Shown here in pieces: positions 42,396 to 50,316 of a stretch of DNA of 64,000 nt (positions are counted from its first letter, which is position 1; each line of letters begins with the position of its first letter). Origin of the DNA: Alcanivorax sp. (GTDB lineage: Bacteria > Pseudomonadota > Gammaproteobacteria > Pseudomonadales > Alcanivoracaceae); NCBI GenBank assembly GCA_022449455.1, contig JAKUPL010000011.1:1-64000 (forward strand), in the 5' to 3' direction. Below the pieces are notes generated by a model. That model searched no databases and was not told the DNA's origin. It saw nothing but the letters and a program-made list of their open reading frames with translations. Both the position numbers and the translations under genes were made by a program.

Positions 42396-42677
42396 ATGAT
42401 TGGGATTACCGCCGTAATGACCGCCACCCCTGGCCAGGGCGACGCCCTGGTGGCCGCCATGCAAAAGATCGCCGCCGAGGTGGTCAAGGAAGAGGGCAAC
42501 CATTGCTATCTGGTGCACCAGTCCCTGGACGACGCCGACACCCTGCTGATCTATGAGCAGTACACCGACGAGGCGGCCCTGCAGGCCCACCGCGATCATA
42601 TGAAAGAACTGGGCGGCGGCCTCAAGGGCCTGCTCGCCGGTCGCCCGGACGTGAAGCTGTTCGCGCTGAAGGACTGA
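42396..42677 (+). CDS. Antibiotic biosynthesis monooxygenase (ABM/YgiN) domain protein
   Basis: This 93-residue dimeric alpha/beta-barrel protein starts IGITAVMTATPGQGDALVAA and has the family's NHCYLVHQSLDDADTLLIYE and QYTDEAALQAHRDHMKEL segments, as in quinol monooxygenase YgiN. Such proteins oxidise quinols without cofactor or detoxify reactive intermediates. The nicX terminator separates it from nicX, yet the GGGAG site and 170-base gap indicate its own promoter. Link to pyridine catabolism is only suggested by position. Confidence 0.88.
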   Translation: MIGITAVMTATPGQGDALVAAMQKIAAEVVKEEGNHCYLVHQSLDDADTLLIYEQYTDEAALQAHRDHMKELGGGLKGLLAGRPDVKLFALKD

Positions 42678-42689
42678 TCGCCAGGCGGA

Positions 42690-43712
42690 TCAACGCGTGA
42701 GGCGGGCGGCGAACGCCTGCAGCGCCTCGCGCCCCTGAATATCGTCGGCCAGCAGGGGCAGATGGTGGCGGGGCAGGGCGCCCAGGCGGGTGTCGATGTC
42801 CGCCAGATGGCGCTGCTCGCGTTCGCGGCGGGCGCGAAAGAAAGCGCCCTCGGCGTCGTCCGGCAGCACCCGATTGACGATGGCGCCGGCCACCGGGATG
42901 CCCGCTTCGGTGAGGCTGTGCACGGCCCGTTCGGTTTCCAGGATCGGCAGCTTTTCCGGGGTCAGCACGAACAGAAAGGCGCTGTGCGCCGCGTCCTGCA
43001 GCCGTCTCCGGGCGCGGTGGAAGCGGCGCTGGCGCTCCAGCAGCGGTGCCGCCAGACCCCGGGCGCGCTCGTCCAGGCCGTCCAGCTCCCGTTCCTCCGG
43101 TTCACCGGTCAGGCTTTCCACATCACGGCCCGGGCTCAAATGCCCCAGCACCTTGCCGAGCTGCTCACTGCGCCGGTTCTGGCGCAGCAGGCCCTCGGTC
43201 CAGGCGGCCATCACCTCGGGCAGACTGAGCAGCCGCAGGGTGTGGCCGGTGGGGGCGGTGTCGAACACGATCAGATCGTAGCGCTGGTCCTCGTCCATCA
43301 GGCTGGTGAGGCGCTCCAGCAGCGCCGCTTCCTGGGCGCCGGGGGACTGGCGGCTGAGGCGCAATTGGCGCTCCAGTTCCGGGCGCTGGTCGGCGGCGGC
43401 GAAGCGCGCCATGCGCGCGCGCACCGTTTCCAGGTGGGCGTCCACCTCCCGGTCCGGGTCGATTTCCAGACCGAACAGGTTCTCCGCCAGGGCGGTTTCC
43501 CGGTCGCCGATGTAGCGGCCGAAGGCGTCGGACAGGCTGTGCGCCGGGTCGGTGGATACCAGCAGCACCCGCCGGCCGCGCCCGGCGGCGGCCAGCGCCA
43601 GAGCGGAGGCGGTAGTGGTTTTGCCGACCCCGCCCTTGCCGCCGACCATCAGCAGGCGGCGGTTGTCGAGCAGGGTGGTGACGTTCAGGTCGGATTGGCT
43701 GGGTTCAGGCAT
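42690..43712 (-). CDS. ArsA/GET3-family ATPase in cstA operon
   Basis: This 340-residue protein carries a deviant P-loop GGKGGVGKTTTA (residues 24-35), the switch VSTDPAHSLSDAFG and the A-loop DTAPTGHTLRLLSLPE, all diagnostic of the ArsA/Get3 family. It has one ATPase domain, so it would dimerise. No arsenical operon genes are near; it is third after cstA and a small CC-terminated protein. I infer a targeting or membrane-protein maturation role for that operon, not arsenite export. Three bases separate it from the small gene. Confidence 0.88.
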   Translation of the reverse strand: MPEPSQSDLNVTTLLDNRRLLMVGGKGGVGKTTTASALALAAAGRGRRVLLVSTDPAHSLSDAFGRYIGDRETALAENLFGLEIDPDREVDAHLETVRARMARFAAADQRPELERQLRLSRQSPGAQEAALLERLTSLMDEDQRYDLIVFDTAPTGHTLRLLSLPEVMAAWTEGLLRQNRRSEQLGKVLGHLSPGRDVESLTGEPEERELDGLDERARGLAAPLLERQRRFHRARRRLQDAAHSAFLFVLTPEKLPILETERAVHSLTEAGIPVAGAIVNRVLPDDAEGAFFRARREREQRHLADIDTRLGALPRHHLPLLADDIQGREALQAFAARLTR

Positions 43713-43715
43713 GGT

Positions 43716-44000
43716 TCAGCAGCAGCGGAACTGGTCCAGGGGGGAATGGGGCAGGCCCATGCGGCGGTGCCAGTCGTGGAAACGGTCCAGCAGCAGCGGC
43801 TGCAGTTCCAGGGTGTACCAGCCCGCCGGGTTGGGGATGCCCAGGGTCTCGGCGAACACCAGCAGCATGAACAGGTCCTGCTCGTCGCGGCGGGCGCGGG
43901 CGATGGCGGCCCGGTAGGGGGCGTTGTAATACTCCGCCCCCAGCCGGCCCGCCTCCCGGGTCCAGCGTTTCAGCCGGCCGAGGATGCGCGGCCCGGTCAA
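43716..44000 (-). CDS. Small C-terminal di-cysteine protein between cstA and arsA-like gene (cory-CC-star type)
   Basis: This 94-residue protein ends ...LDQFRCC, two cysteines at the very C-terminus. The body is amphipathic (EAGRLGAEYYNAPYRAAIAR, QDLFMLLVFAETLGIPNP). I recall the name cory-CC-star for a small family in this position; the match is from memory. The only plausible start is TTG (43998-44000), which overlaps the cstA stop (TCTTGACC) and is preceded by a strong AGGAGGAGG. Translational coupling of all three genes is therefore likely. Cys93 and Cys94 could bind metal, form a disulfide or carry a lipid; unknown. Confidence 0.75.
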   Translation of the reverse strand: MTGPRILGRLKRWTREAGRLGAEYYNAPYRAAIARARRDEQDLFMLLVFAETLGIPNPAGWYTLELQPLLLDRFHDWHRRMGLPHSPLDQFRCC

Positions 44001-45676
44001 GACCGCACCTCCTCCTCGCGCAGCTTCTTGTGCCGGCGCAACGCGGCGGTGCATTCCAGGGTCACCAGAATGGCCGCCACCAGCACCACCAGATCCAGGC
44101 CCAGCAGGAACCAGTTCTCCTTCAGGTAGAAGCCCTTCAGCTGGATCAACAGCGCCAGCAGCGTCATCACCAGCAGGAAGATCAGCGGCAGCAGGGTGAA
44201 CAGGGTGGGGCGCCCGCGCCGCACCAGCATCACCGTCACCACCAGCAGGGTGAGCCCGGCCAGCAACTGGTTGGTGGTGCCGAACAGCGGCCAGATCAGC
44301 AGGCCGCCGGAGCCGTCCGCGCCGCCGGCGCCGAACGCCAGCACCAGGCAGCTGATCACCGCCAGGGCGGTGGCGGGGAACGGCTTGCGCATCCATTCCT
44401 GGTTATAGATTTCGCCCCACTCCTGGAAGATGTAGCGCTGCAGGCGCAGACCGGTGTCCATGGTGGTGCCGGCGAACAGCGCCGCCATCACGGTGAGCAG
44501 GGTGGCGGCCACCTCGCTGCTGAGGCCGGTGCCGGCGGACAGAATGCGCGCGCCACCATCGACGAAGGCGGTCAGGCTGCCCTGGCCGAAGGCGGAGTAC
44601 ACCGCCTGCCAGTCCGCCAGGGAGGCGAAGCCGGCGGTGGCGGCGATGATGGCGGCCAGGGCCAGGGCCCCTTCGCCCACCGCGCCGAAGTAGCCGACGA
44701 ACCGCGTGTCGGTTTCCTTGTCCAGTTGCTTGGAAGTGGTGCCGGACGCCACCAGCCCGTGGAAGCCGGAGATGGCGCCGCAGGCGATGGTCACGAACAG
44801 CAGCGGAATCATGGACGGGGTGTCCATGGGCAGGTCGGTGTTGATCATCGGCGCCACCACCGTGGGGTTGGCGATCAGCACCGCGGCGTAGAGCAGAATC
44901 AGGCCGACGAACAGCTGCAGGCCGTTGATGTAGTCACGGGGTTGCAGCAGCATCCACACCGGCAGCAGCGAGGCCACTGCGGCGTAGCCGAACAGAATCA
45001 GAATCCAGATCGCGTTGGCGGACAGGCCGGCGGTGGTTTCCGGCAGTGAGATCGGTACCTGCGGCCCCAGGAAGATCAGCCCGTAGAGGCAGGCCACGCC
45101 AATCACCGATACCAGCCCCAGGCCGATCATGCGGCGGTAGATCAGCTGGCCGATCACCAGCGCCACGGCGATGGCGCCCCACACCGGCACCACCGCCCCG
45201 GGGGTGTTGATCAGCAGCTTGGCGATGACCACGCCGAACACCGCGTTGACCATCAGCAGCACCAGGAAGATGACGATCATGAAGACGCTGCGGGCGCGGC
45301 CGCCGACCACTTCACCGGTGAGCGCGCCCACCGATTTGGCGCGGTTGCGGATGCTCGCCCAGATCGCCCCGGCGTCGTGCACGCCGGCGAAGAAGATGGT
45401 GCCCAGTACCACCCACAGGAAGGCGGGGAGCCAGCCCCAGATCACGGCGATGGCCGGCCCGACGATGGGCGCGGCCCCGGCCACGGAGGTGAAGTGGTGG
45501 CCCCACAGGACGAAACGGTTGGTGGGCACGAAGTCCACGCCGTCCTCGAATTCGTGGGCGGGGGTTTTGAAGTCGGGGTCGAGTTGGTAGACCTTGTTGG
45601 CGATGAAGCGGGAATAAATAAAGTAACCCGCCGCCATGCCGCCGAGGCCCAGTACCAGGAGCAGAATCGCACTCAT
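43997..45676 (-). CDS. cstA: Carbon starvation protein A family transporter (CstA)
   Basis: This 559-residue polytopic membrane protein has about 15 helices. Family blocks are FVPTNRFVLWGHHFTSVAGA, APIVGPAIAVIWGWLPAFLW, ISGFHGLVASGTTSKQL and WPLFGTTNQLLAGLTLLVVT. It is shorter than E. coli CstA (701 aa). Members take up peptides or pyruvate during starvation. It is divergent from gacA across 214 bases that contain GGGTC/GACCC inverted repeats. No two-component btsSR pair is adjacent. Confidence 0.9.
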   Translation of the reverse strand: MSAILLLVLGLGGMAAGYFIYSRFIANKVYQLDPDFKTPAHEFEDGVDFVPTNRFVLWGHHFTSVAGAAPIVGPAIAVIWGWLPAFLWVVLGTIFFAGVHDAGAIWASIRNRAKSVGALTGEVVGGRARSVFMIVIFLVLLMVNAVFGVVIAKLLINTPGAVVPVWGAIAVALVIGQLIYRRMIGLGLVSVIGVACLYGLIFLGPQVPISLPETTAGLSANAIWILILFGYAAVASLLPVWMLLQPRDYINGLQLFVGLILLYAAVLIANPTVVAPMINTDLPMDTPSMIPLLFVTIACGAISGFHGLVASGTTSKQLDKETDTRFVGYFGAVGEGALALAAIIAATAGFASLADWQAVYSAFGQGSLTAFVDGGARILSAGTGLSSEVAATLLTVMAALFAGTTMDTGLRLQRYIFQEWGEIYNQEWMRKPFPATALAVISCLVLAFGAGGADGSGGLLIWPLFGTTNQLLAGLTLLVVTVMLVRRGRPTLFTLLPLIFLLVMTLLALLIQLKGFYLKENWFLLGLDLVVLVAAILVTLECTAALRRHKKLREEEVRS

Positions 45677-45739
45677 GGGCGTTATCCTTGTTGTCGGTTT
45701 CGGCCGATACCGGGCCCAGGATGACCGCCGGGTCGGGGA

Positions 45740-45780
45740 GGGTCAATCCAATCGACCCTGATACCCGGGTCAATACGACC
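45740..45780. promoter_or_regulatory. GGGTC/GACCC inverted repeats between cstA and gacA
   Basis: GGGTCAAT recurs at 45740-45747 and 45767-45774, 27 bases apart, each followed by an inverted GACC (45754-45758 GACCC; 45777-45780 GACC). The first forms an 8-bp inverted repeat with one mismatch and 3-5 bases centre. Placed 64-104 bases upstream of cstA, it looks like an operator array for an unidentified regulator. Confidence 0.4.
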
Positions 45781-45890
45781 ATGGTCGCAAGTCGTGTGAG
45801 CAGGCCCTAGGCAGCACGATGGCTTCGCGCTAGTCTTTGTCGGTGCTGGGACAGCCTCTATCAGGGACGTCAAGTGGGGGACGAAAAACG

Positions 45891-46544
45891 ATGATAAAAG
45901 TACTGGTGGTCGATGACCACGATCTGGTCAGAACCGGTATCAGCCGGATGCTCGGGGACCAGGAAGGCATCCGGGTGGTGGGCGAAGCGCGGTCCGGCGA
46001 GGACGCCATCGAGATGGTGCGCGACCTGAGCCCGGACGTGGTGCTGATGGACATCAAGATGCCCGGCATGGGGGGCCTCGAAGCCACCCGGCGGATGATG
46101 CGCCAGGACGACGGGCTGCGCGTGATCGCCGTGACCGTGTGCGAGGCGGAGCCGTTTCCGTCGCGCCTGATGCAGGCCGGCGCCGCCGGCTACATCAGCA
46201 AGGGCGCCGACCTGGAGGAAATGACCCGGGCCATCAAGGTGGTGTTCTCCGGCCAGCGTTACATCAGCCCGGACATCGCCCAGGCCATGGCGCTGCGGTC
46301 GTTCTCACCGCCGGATCTGGCGCCGCTGGACCTGCTTTCCGAGCGTGAACTGCAGATCATGATGCTGATCGTGAACTGCCATAAGGTGCAGGACGTGGCG
46401 GACCAGTTGTGCCTGTCGCCGAAAACCGTCAACACCTACCGTTACCGGATTTTCGACAAGCTGGGCATCGACAGCGACGTGGAGCTGGCCCTGGTGGCGG
46501 TGCGCCACGGCATGGTGGATACCAACGGCCTCGGCATGTTCTGA
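45891..46544 (+). CDS. gacA: Response regulator GacA (UvrY)
   Basis: This 217-residue NarL/FixJ-type regulator has a receiver domain with phospho-acceptor Asp54 in VVLMDIKMPG, acidic pair D8/D9 and Lys in YISKGAD, and a C-terminal LuxR HTH (LSERELQIMMLIVNCHKVQD...VNTYRYRIFDKL). Gene order gacA-uvrC-pgsA is the classic pseudomonad arrangement. With the GacS kinase (elsewhere) it drives small RNAs that titrate CsrA/RsmA. GGGGGA lies 9 bases before the ATG at 45891. Confidence 0.95.
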   Translation: MIKVLVVDDHDLVRTGISRMLGDQEGIRVVGEARSGEDAIEMVRDLSPDVVLMDIKMPGMGGLEATRRMMRQDDGLRVIAVTVCEAEPFPSRLMQAGAAGYISKGADLEEMTRAIKVVFSGQRYISPDIAQAMALRSFSPPDLAPLDLLSERELQIMMLIVNCHKVQDVADQLCLSPKTVNTYRYRIFDKLGIDSDVELALVAVRHGMVDTNGLGMF

Positions 46545-46610
46545 CCCTCCCTGTTACAATCGGCGTCCAGTGCATTCCAGCGGCCCTTGCCGCTCTGTCC
46601 GGAGCCGTCC

Positions 46611-48434
46611 TTGCCCGAATTCGACGCCAAGCAGTTTCTGGCCCATTGCGCCCGCAAGCCGGGTGTTTACCGCATGATCGGTGCCGCCGGCGAGGTGCTT
46701 TACGTGGGCAAGGCCCGCGACCTGAAAGCCCGCCTGGGCAGCTATTTCCAGAAGAACCTGACCGGCGCCAAGACCCGCGCGCTGGTGTCGCGCATCGCCG
46801 GCGTGGAGACCACCGTCACCGGCAGCGAGGCGGAGGCCCTGCTGCTGGAGCAGTCCCTGATCAAGGAACTGCGTCCGCCCTACAATATCCTGCTGCGCGA
46901 CGATAAATCCTACCCCTACATCAAGGTCACCACCGCCGACGACTACCCGCGCATCACCTTCCATCGCGGCAAGCGGCGCCCCGGCAGCCGCTATTTCGGC
47001 CCCTACCCCAGCGCCGGCAGCGTGCGCGATACCCTGGCCCTGGTGGAGAAGGTGTTCCGCGTGCGCAACTGCCGGGACAGCTTTTTCCGCAACCGCACCC
47101 GGCCCTGCCTGCAATACCAGATCCGCCGTTGCACCGCCCCCTGCGTGGACTACGTGACCCGCGAGGGCTACCAGGAGCAGGTGGAGCTGGCCATGGACTT
47201 TCTGTCCGGGCGCAGCCGTCAGGTCACCGACCAGCTCACCGCCGACATGGAACGGGCCGCCGCCGACCTGGACTTCGAGCGCGCCGCCGAACTGCGCGAT
47301 CAGCTGGCGGCGATCCAGTCGGTGCAGCAGAAGCAGAACGTGGAGACCGACCGGGGCGGCAACGTGGACGCGGTGGCGGTGGACACCCGCCATGGCCTGG
47401 CGGTGGTGGAGGTGCTGATGGTGCGCCAGGGCCGGGTGCTGGGCCACCGCAGCTTCCGCCCGGACACCCGTGGCGAGGAGGACGTCACCGAGATCCTGGA
47501 GGCGTTTCTGGCCCAGTACTACCTGGGCGAGCGCGACGAACAGTCGATTCCCCGGGAGATCGTGGTGCCCCATGAGCTGCCCGGCGGCGAGGCCCTGCAG
47601 GAGGCCCTGGCCACCCGGCTGGGGCGCCGCATTCGCCTGGCCCACCGGGTGCGCGGCCAGCGCGCCGCCTGGCTGAACATGGCGCGCACCAACGCGGAAC
47701 AATCGCTGCAGGCGGACCTGGCCGCCCGGGAGCACCTGGAGCAGCGCTTCCACGCCCTGGAAACCTTGCTGGAAGCGGACGCGCCGATCCGTCGGATAGA
47801 GTGCTTCGACATCAGCCACACCCGCGGCGAAAAGGCGGTGGCTTCCTGCGTGGTGTTTGACCAGCAGGGCGCCCGCAAGAGCGACTACCGGCGCTTCAAC
47901 GTCACCCCGGACCAGGGCGGCGATGACTACCAGGCCCTGGAGGAGGCGGTGACCCGCCGCTATCAGCGGGTGGTCAAGGAGGAGGGCAAGCTGCCGGACC
48001 TGCTGCTGATCGACGGCGGCAAGGGGCAGATGCAGCGCTGCTTCACGGTGATCCAGCAGCTGCAGCTGGACAATCGGGTGCTGGTGATGGGCATCGGCAA
48101 GGGCCCCACCCGGCGCCCGGGCCTGGAAGTGCTCTACCTGCCCGACGGCCGCGAGCTGGTGCCCGGCGGCGCCAGCCCGGCGCTGCATCTGTTGCAGCAG
48201 GTCCGCGACGAGGCCCACCGGTTCGCCATCACCGGCCACCGGGCGCGGCGCGGCAAGGCGCGGCGTTCCGGTCTGGAAGATATTCCCGGGGTGGGGCCCA
48301 AGCGCCGCAAGGCGCTGCTCAACCACTTCGGCGGGCTCAAGCAGCTGCGCAACGCCTCCCGGGAGGAGCTGGCCCGGGTGGAGGGCATCAATGCCCAGAC
48401 CGCCGAGACCCTGTACAACTGGTTCCATGAATAG
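46611..48434 (+). CDS. uvrC: Excinuclease ABC subunit C
   Basis: This 607-residue nuclease has the N-terminal GIY-YIG domain (KPGVYRMIGAAGEVLYVGKA), the UVR motif DFERAAELRDQLAAIQ, the RNase-H-like C-terminal nuclease (ECFDISHTRGEKAVASCVVF, LLLIDGGKGQ) and a tandem helix-hairpin-helix tail. I place the start at TTG (46611) with GGAG 6 bases upstream, giving E. coli-like length; a second TTG eight codons earlier is less well placed. Makes both incisions in nucleotide excision repair. Confidence 0.95.
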   Translation: MPEFDAKQFLAHCARKPGVYRMIGAAGEVLYVGKARDLKARLGSYFQKNLTGAKTRALVSRIAGVETTVTGSEAEALLLEQSLIKELRPPYNILLRDDKSYPYIKVTTADDYPRITFHRGKRRPGSRYFGPYPSAGSVRDTLALVEKVFRVRNCRDSFFRNRTRPCLQYQIRRCTAPCVDYVTREGYQEQVELAMDFLSGRSRQVTDQLTADMERAAADLDFERAAELRDQLAAIQSVQQKQNVETDRGGNVDAVAVDTRHGLAVVEVLMVRQGRVLGHRSFRPDTRGEEDVTEILEAFLAQYYLGERDEQSIPREIVVPHELPGGEALQEALATRLGRRIRLAHRVRGQRAAWLNMARTNAEQSLQADLAAREHLEQRFHALETLLEADAPIRRIECFDISHTRGEKAVASCVVFDQQGARKSDYRRFNVTPDQGGDDYQALEEAVTRRYQRVVKEEGKLPDLLLIDGGKGQMQRCFTVIQQLQLDNRVLVMGIGKGPTRRPGLEVLYLPDGRELVPGGASPALHLLQQVRDEAHRFAITGHRARRGKARRSGLEDIPGVGPKRRKALLNHFGGLKQLRNASREELARVEGINAQTAETLYNWFHE

Positions 48435-48533
48435 CGGCGCCGGACCGGCTTCCGCCCACGCCGCCATGAGAGCCGCGCCGCTTTCCGATATACTCGCGTT
48501 TTTCGCGCCCTGGCATAGAGCATAGACGTACCC

Positions 48534-49139
48534 ATGTCCAAGCACGCTCCGATTCTGAATCTGCCGAACATCCTCACGCTGATCCGGGTGGCCGCGATCC
48601 CGGTGCTGGTGCTGGTGTTCTATGTCCCCATGCAGGGCAGCGATATGATGGCCGCCGCCCTGTTCCTGGCCGCCGGCCTGACCGACTGGCTGGACGGTTA
48701 CCTGGCGCGACGGCTCGGCCAGACCAGCCCGTTCGGTGCCTTTCTCGATCCGGTGGCGGACAAGCTGATCGTGGCGGTGGCCCTGGTGATGCTGGTGCAG
48801 GTGCACGCTTCCCTGTGGTTGTCGGTGCCGGCCATGGTGATCGTGTGCCGGGAAATCACCGTCTCGGCCCTGCGCGAATGGATGGCGGAACTGGGCCAGC
48901 GGGCGCGGGTGGCGGTAAGCTCCGTGGGCAAGATCAAGACCGTGGCGCAGATGGGCTCGATCACCGTGCTGCTGGCGCTCAAGCCCGCGCACACCGTCGA
49001 CGGCGACATCGTAATGACGCCGGGGCTGTGGATCGGCTACGCGGCGCTGTACCTGGCCACCGCCCTGACCCTGTGGTCCATGTACCGCTATCTGCGCGCC
49101 GCCGCCCCCCAGTTTCGTGGCGCCGGCCGTGGTGAATAA
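48534..49139 (+). CDS. pgsA: CDP-diacylglycerol-glycerol-3-phosphate 3-phosphatidyltransferase
   Basis: This 201-residue membrane enzyme has the CDP-alcohol phosphotransferase motif D-G-x2-A-R-x8-G-x3-D-x3-D, seen as DWLDGYLARRLGQTSPFGAF followed by LDPVADK. Five to six helices. It makes phosphatidylglycerol phosphate, the precursor of PG and cardiolipin. It is third in gacA-uvrC-pgsA and followed by the tRNA-Gly-Cys-Leu cluster, as in Pseudomonas. Confidence 0.96.
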   Translation: MSKHAPILNLPNILTLIRVAAIPVLVLVFYVPMQGSDMMAAALFLAAGLTDWLDGYLARRLGQTSPFGAFLDPVADKLIVAVALVMLVQVHASLWLSVPAMVIVCREITVSALREWMAELGQRARVAVSSVGKIKTVAQMGSITVLLALKPAHTVDGDIVMTPGLWIGYAALYLATALTLWSMYRYLRAAAPQFRGAGRGE

Positions 49140-49174
49140 TTGGCCAAGGCACTGAAAGCACAGAAGAAACAGGC

Positions 49175-49202
49175 TTGACAGAGGGGGCCGCTCGGGTAGA
49201 AT
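49175..49202 (+). promoter_or_regulatory. Sigma-70 promoter of tRNA-Gly cluster
   Basis: Consensus TTGACA (49175-49180), 16-base spacer, TAGAAT (49197-49202) and a GC-rich discriminator GCGGCTTCGCG. It lies 36 bases beyond pgsA and 40 bases before tRNA-Gly, so stable-RNA transcription is independent of gacA-uvrC-pgsA. Confidence 0.8.
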
Positions 49203-49241
49203 GCGGCTTCGCGTTGAGGGGAGACCCTCGGACGTGACAAA

Positions 49242-49317
49242 GCGGGAATAGCTCAGTTGGTAGAGCACAACCTTGCCAAGGTTGGGGTCGCGAGTTCGAA
49301 TCTCGTTTCCCGCTCCA
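49242..49317 (+). tRNA. tRNA-Gly(GCC)
   Basis: 76 bases including CCA. Acceptor GCGGGAA pairs with TTCCCGC, discriminator T, anticodon GCC in CTTGCCAAG, T loop GTTCGAATC. It reads GGC and GGU, the dominant glycine codons in this GC-rich genome. Confidence 0.97.
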
Positions 49318-49328
49318 AGATTCAAAAG

Positions 49329-49354
49329 AACCTCGGTTCATACCGGGGTTTTTT
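49329..49354 (+). terminator. Putative intrinsic terminator between tRNA-Gly and tRNA-Cys
   Basis: AACCTCGG pairs with CCGGGGTT (one G-U pair) around a 6-base loop and is followed by six T. It sits 12 bases after tRNA-Gly and 15 before tRNA-Cys; no separate promoter is obvious for the next two tRNAs, so it may be a partial terminator. Confidence 0.6.
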
Positions 49355-49369
49355 ATTCCCCAGGTTAAC

Positions 49370-49443
49370 GGCGCGGTGGCAGAGTGGTTATGCAGCGGAC
49401 TGCAACTCCGTGTACGCCGGTTCGATTCCGACCCGCGCCTCCA
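49370..49443 (+). tRNA. tRNA-Cys(GCA)
   Basis: 74 bases with CCA. Acceptor GGCGCGG pairs with CCGCGCC, discriminator T, anticodon GCA in ACTGCAACT, T loop GTTCGATTC. Part of the conserved Gly-Cys-Leu cluster downstream of pgsA. Confidence 0.97.
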
Positions 49444-49489
49444 TTTCCGCTTCACCGGGCCGCGTTACGCAGGTAGCCTTTCCTGTTAC

Positions 49490-49576
49490 GCGGGTATGGT
49501 GAAACTGGTAGACACAAGAGACTTAAAATCTCTCGGCTTCACGGCCGTGCCGGTTCGAGTCCGGCTACCCGCACCA
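49490..49576 (+). tRNA. tRNA-Leu(UAA)
   Basis: 87 bases, class II with a long variable arm (TCGGCTTCACGGCCGT). Acceptor GCGGGTA pairs with TACCCGC, discriminator A, CCA encoded, anticodon TAA in ACTTAAAAT. Reads UUA/UUG. Confidence 0.97.
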
Positions 49577-49650
49577 TCTTTCTTCCAGCCATCGCAACCG
49601 CCCCCGCCCTCGGGAACAGCGGTCCGTGGTGGTGACGCAGGCGGGGCAGC

Positions 49651-50283
49651 ATGAAAGAAGAAAAACTGGCCGAAGCGGTGGTCGGCAAGGTCCAGGACCC
49701 GGCACTGAAGGAGGCGCGCCTGGAGCAGATCTGCGACGCGGCGCTGGACCTGTTTCTGGAAAAGGGCTTCGCGTCCACCACCATCCGCGACATCTGCGCC
49801 CGCTCGGGCGTCAACCAGGCCAGCATCTACGACTACATCGCCAACAAGAACGACATCCTCCGTCGTTTGCTCAATCGTCTCTGGTTCGAACACGACGTGC
49901 CGTCCCTGGCGGAACGGTTGAGCCGGCAGGGCGATCGGGCCCTCACCGACATCATCGCCGAGTACCTGAAGGAAACCTGGAGCCACAAGCGGCAGGGCAC
50001 GCTGCTGGTGTACCGTTCGGTGCCGTACCTGCAAGCGGACGACCGGCGCGCCATGCGCGCCCGGGATGAAGCGGTGATCGCCGCGCTGGCGGCGCGGCTG
50101 AGGGAGCGCGCCGGCCTGCCGGAGCAGGATCGGCGCGCCGAGGTGATGGCCAACCTGATTATCTTTATCTCCGCCTTCGCGCCCATGCGCGACTGGCTGG
50201 GGCGCGACATCGATGACGATCTGATGCTGCGCACCGTGGCGGCCGGGGTGGCCGCCATGATCGAGGAGCTGGCACGCGGCTGA
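49651..50283 (+). CDS. TetR family regulator of the TAXI/acyl-CoA island
   Basis: This 210-residue protein has an N-terminal HTH (ICDAALDLFLEKGFASTTIR, then DICARSGVNQASIYDYIANK; ~residues 27-72) and a C-terminal TetR_C-like domain (~85-205). It is convergent with the TAXI-TRAP permease (33 bases apart). Two copies of a CTGAC-N4-GTCAG palindrome in the divergent promoter region at 53.5-53.7 kb are the most likely operators. Ligand is probably an acyl-CoA or the transported acid; this is inference. Confidence 0.88.
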   Translation: MKEEKLAEAVVGKVQDPALKEARLEQICDAALDLFLEKGFASTTIRDICARSGVNQASIYDYIANKNDILRRLLNRLWFEHDVPSLAERLSRQGDRALTDIIAEYLKETWSHKRQGTLLVYRSVPYLQADDRRAMRARDEAVIAALAARLRERAGLPEQDRRAEVMANLIIFISAFAPMRDWLGRDIDDDLMLRTVAAGVAAMIEELARG

Positions 50284-50316
50284 ACGCCGCGCGCCGTACC
50301 GGCAAGGCCGGTTCGC

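Noticed and set aside
42690-43712. Arsenite-efflux ATPase
   Set aside because: No arsB, arsD or arsR nearby and a single ATPase domain; the cstA operon context fits a different Get3-like role.
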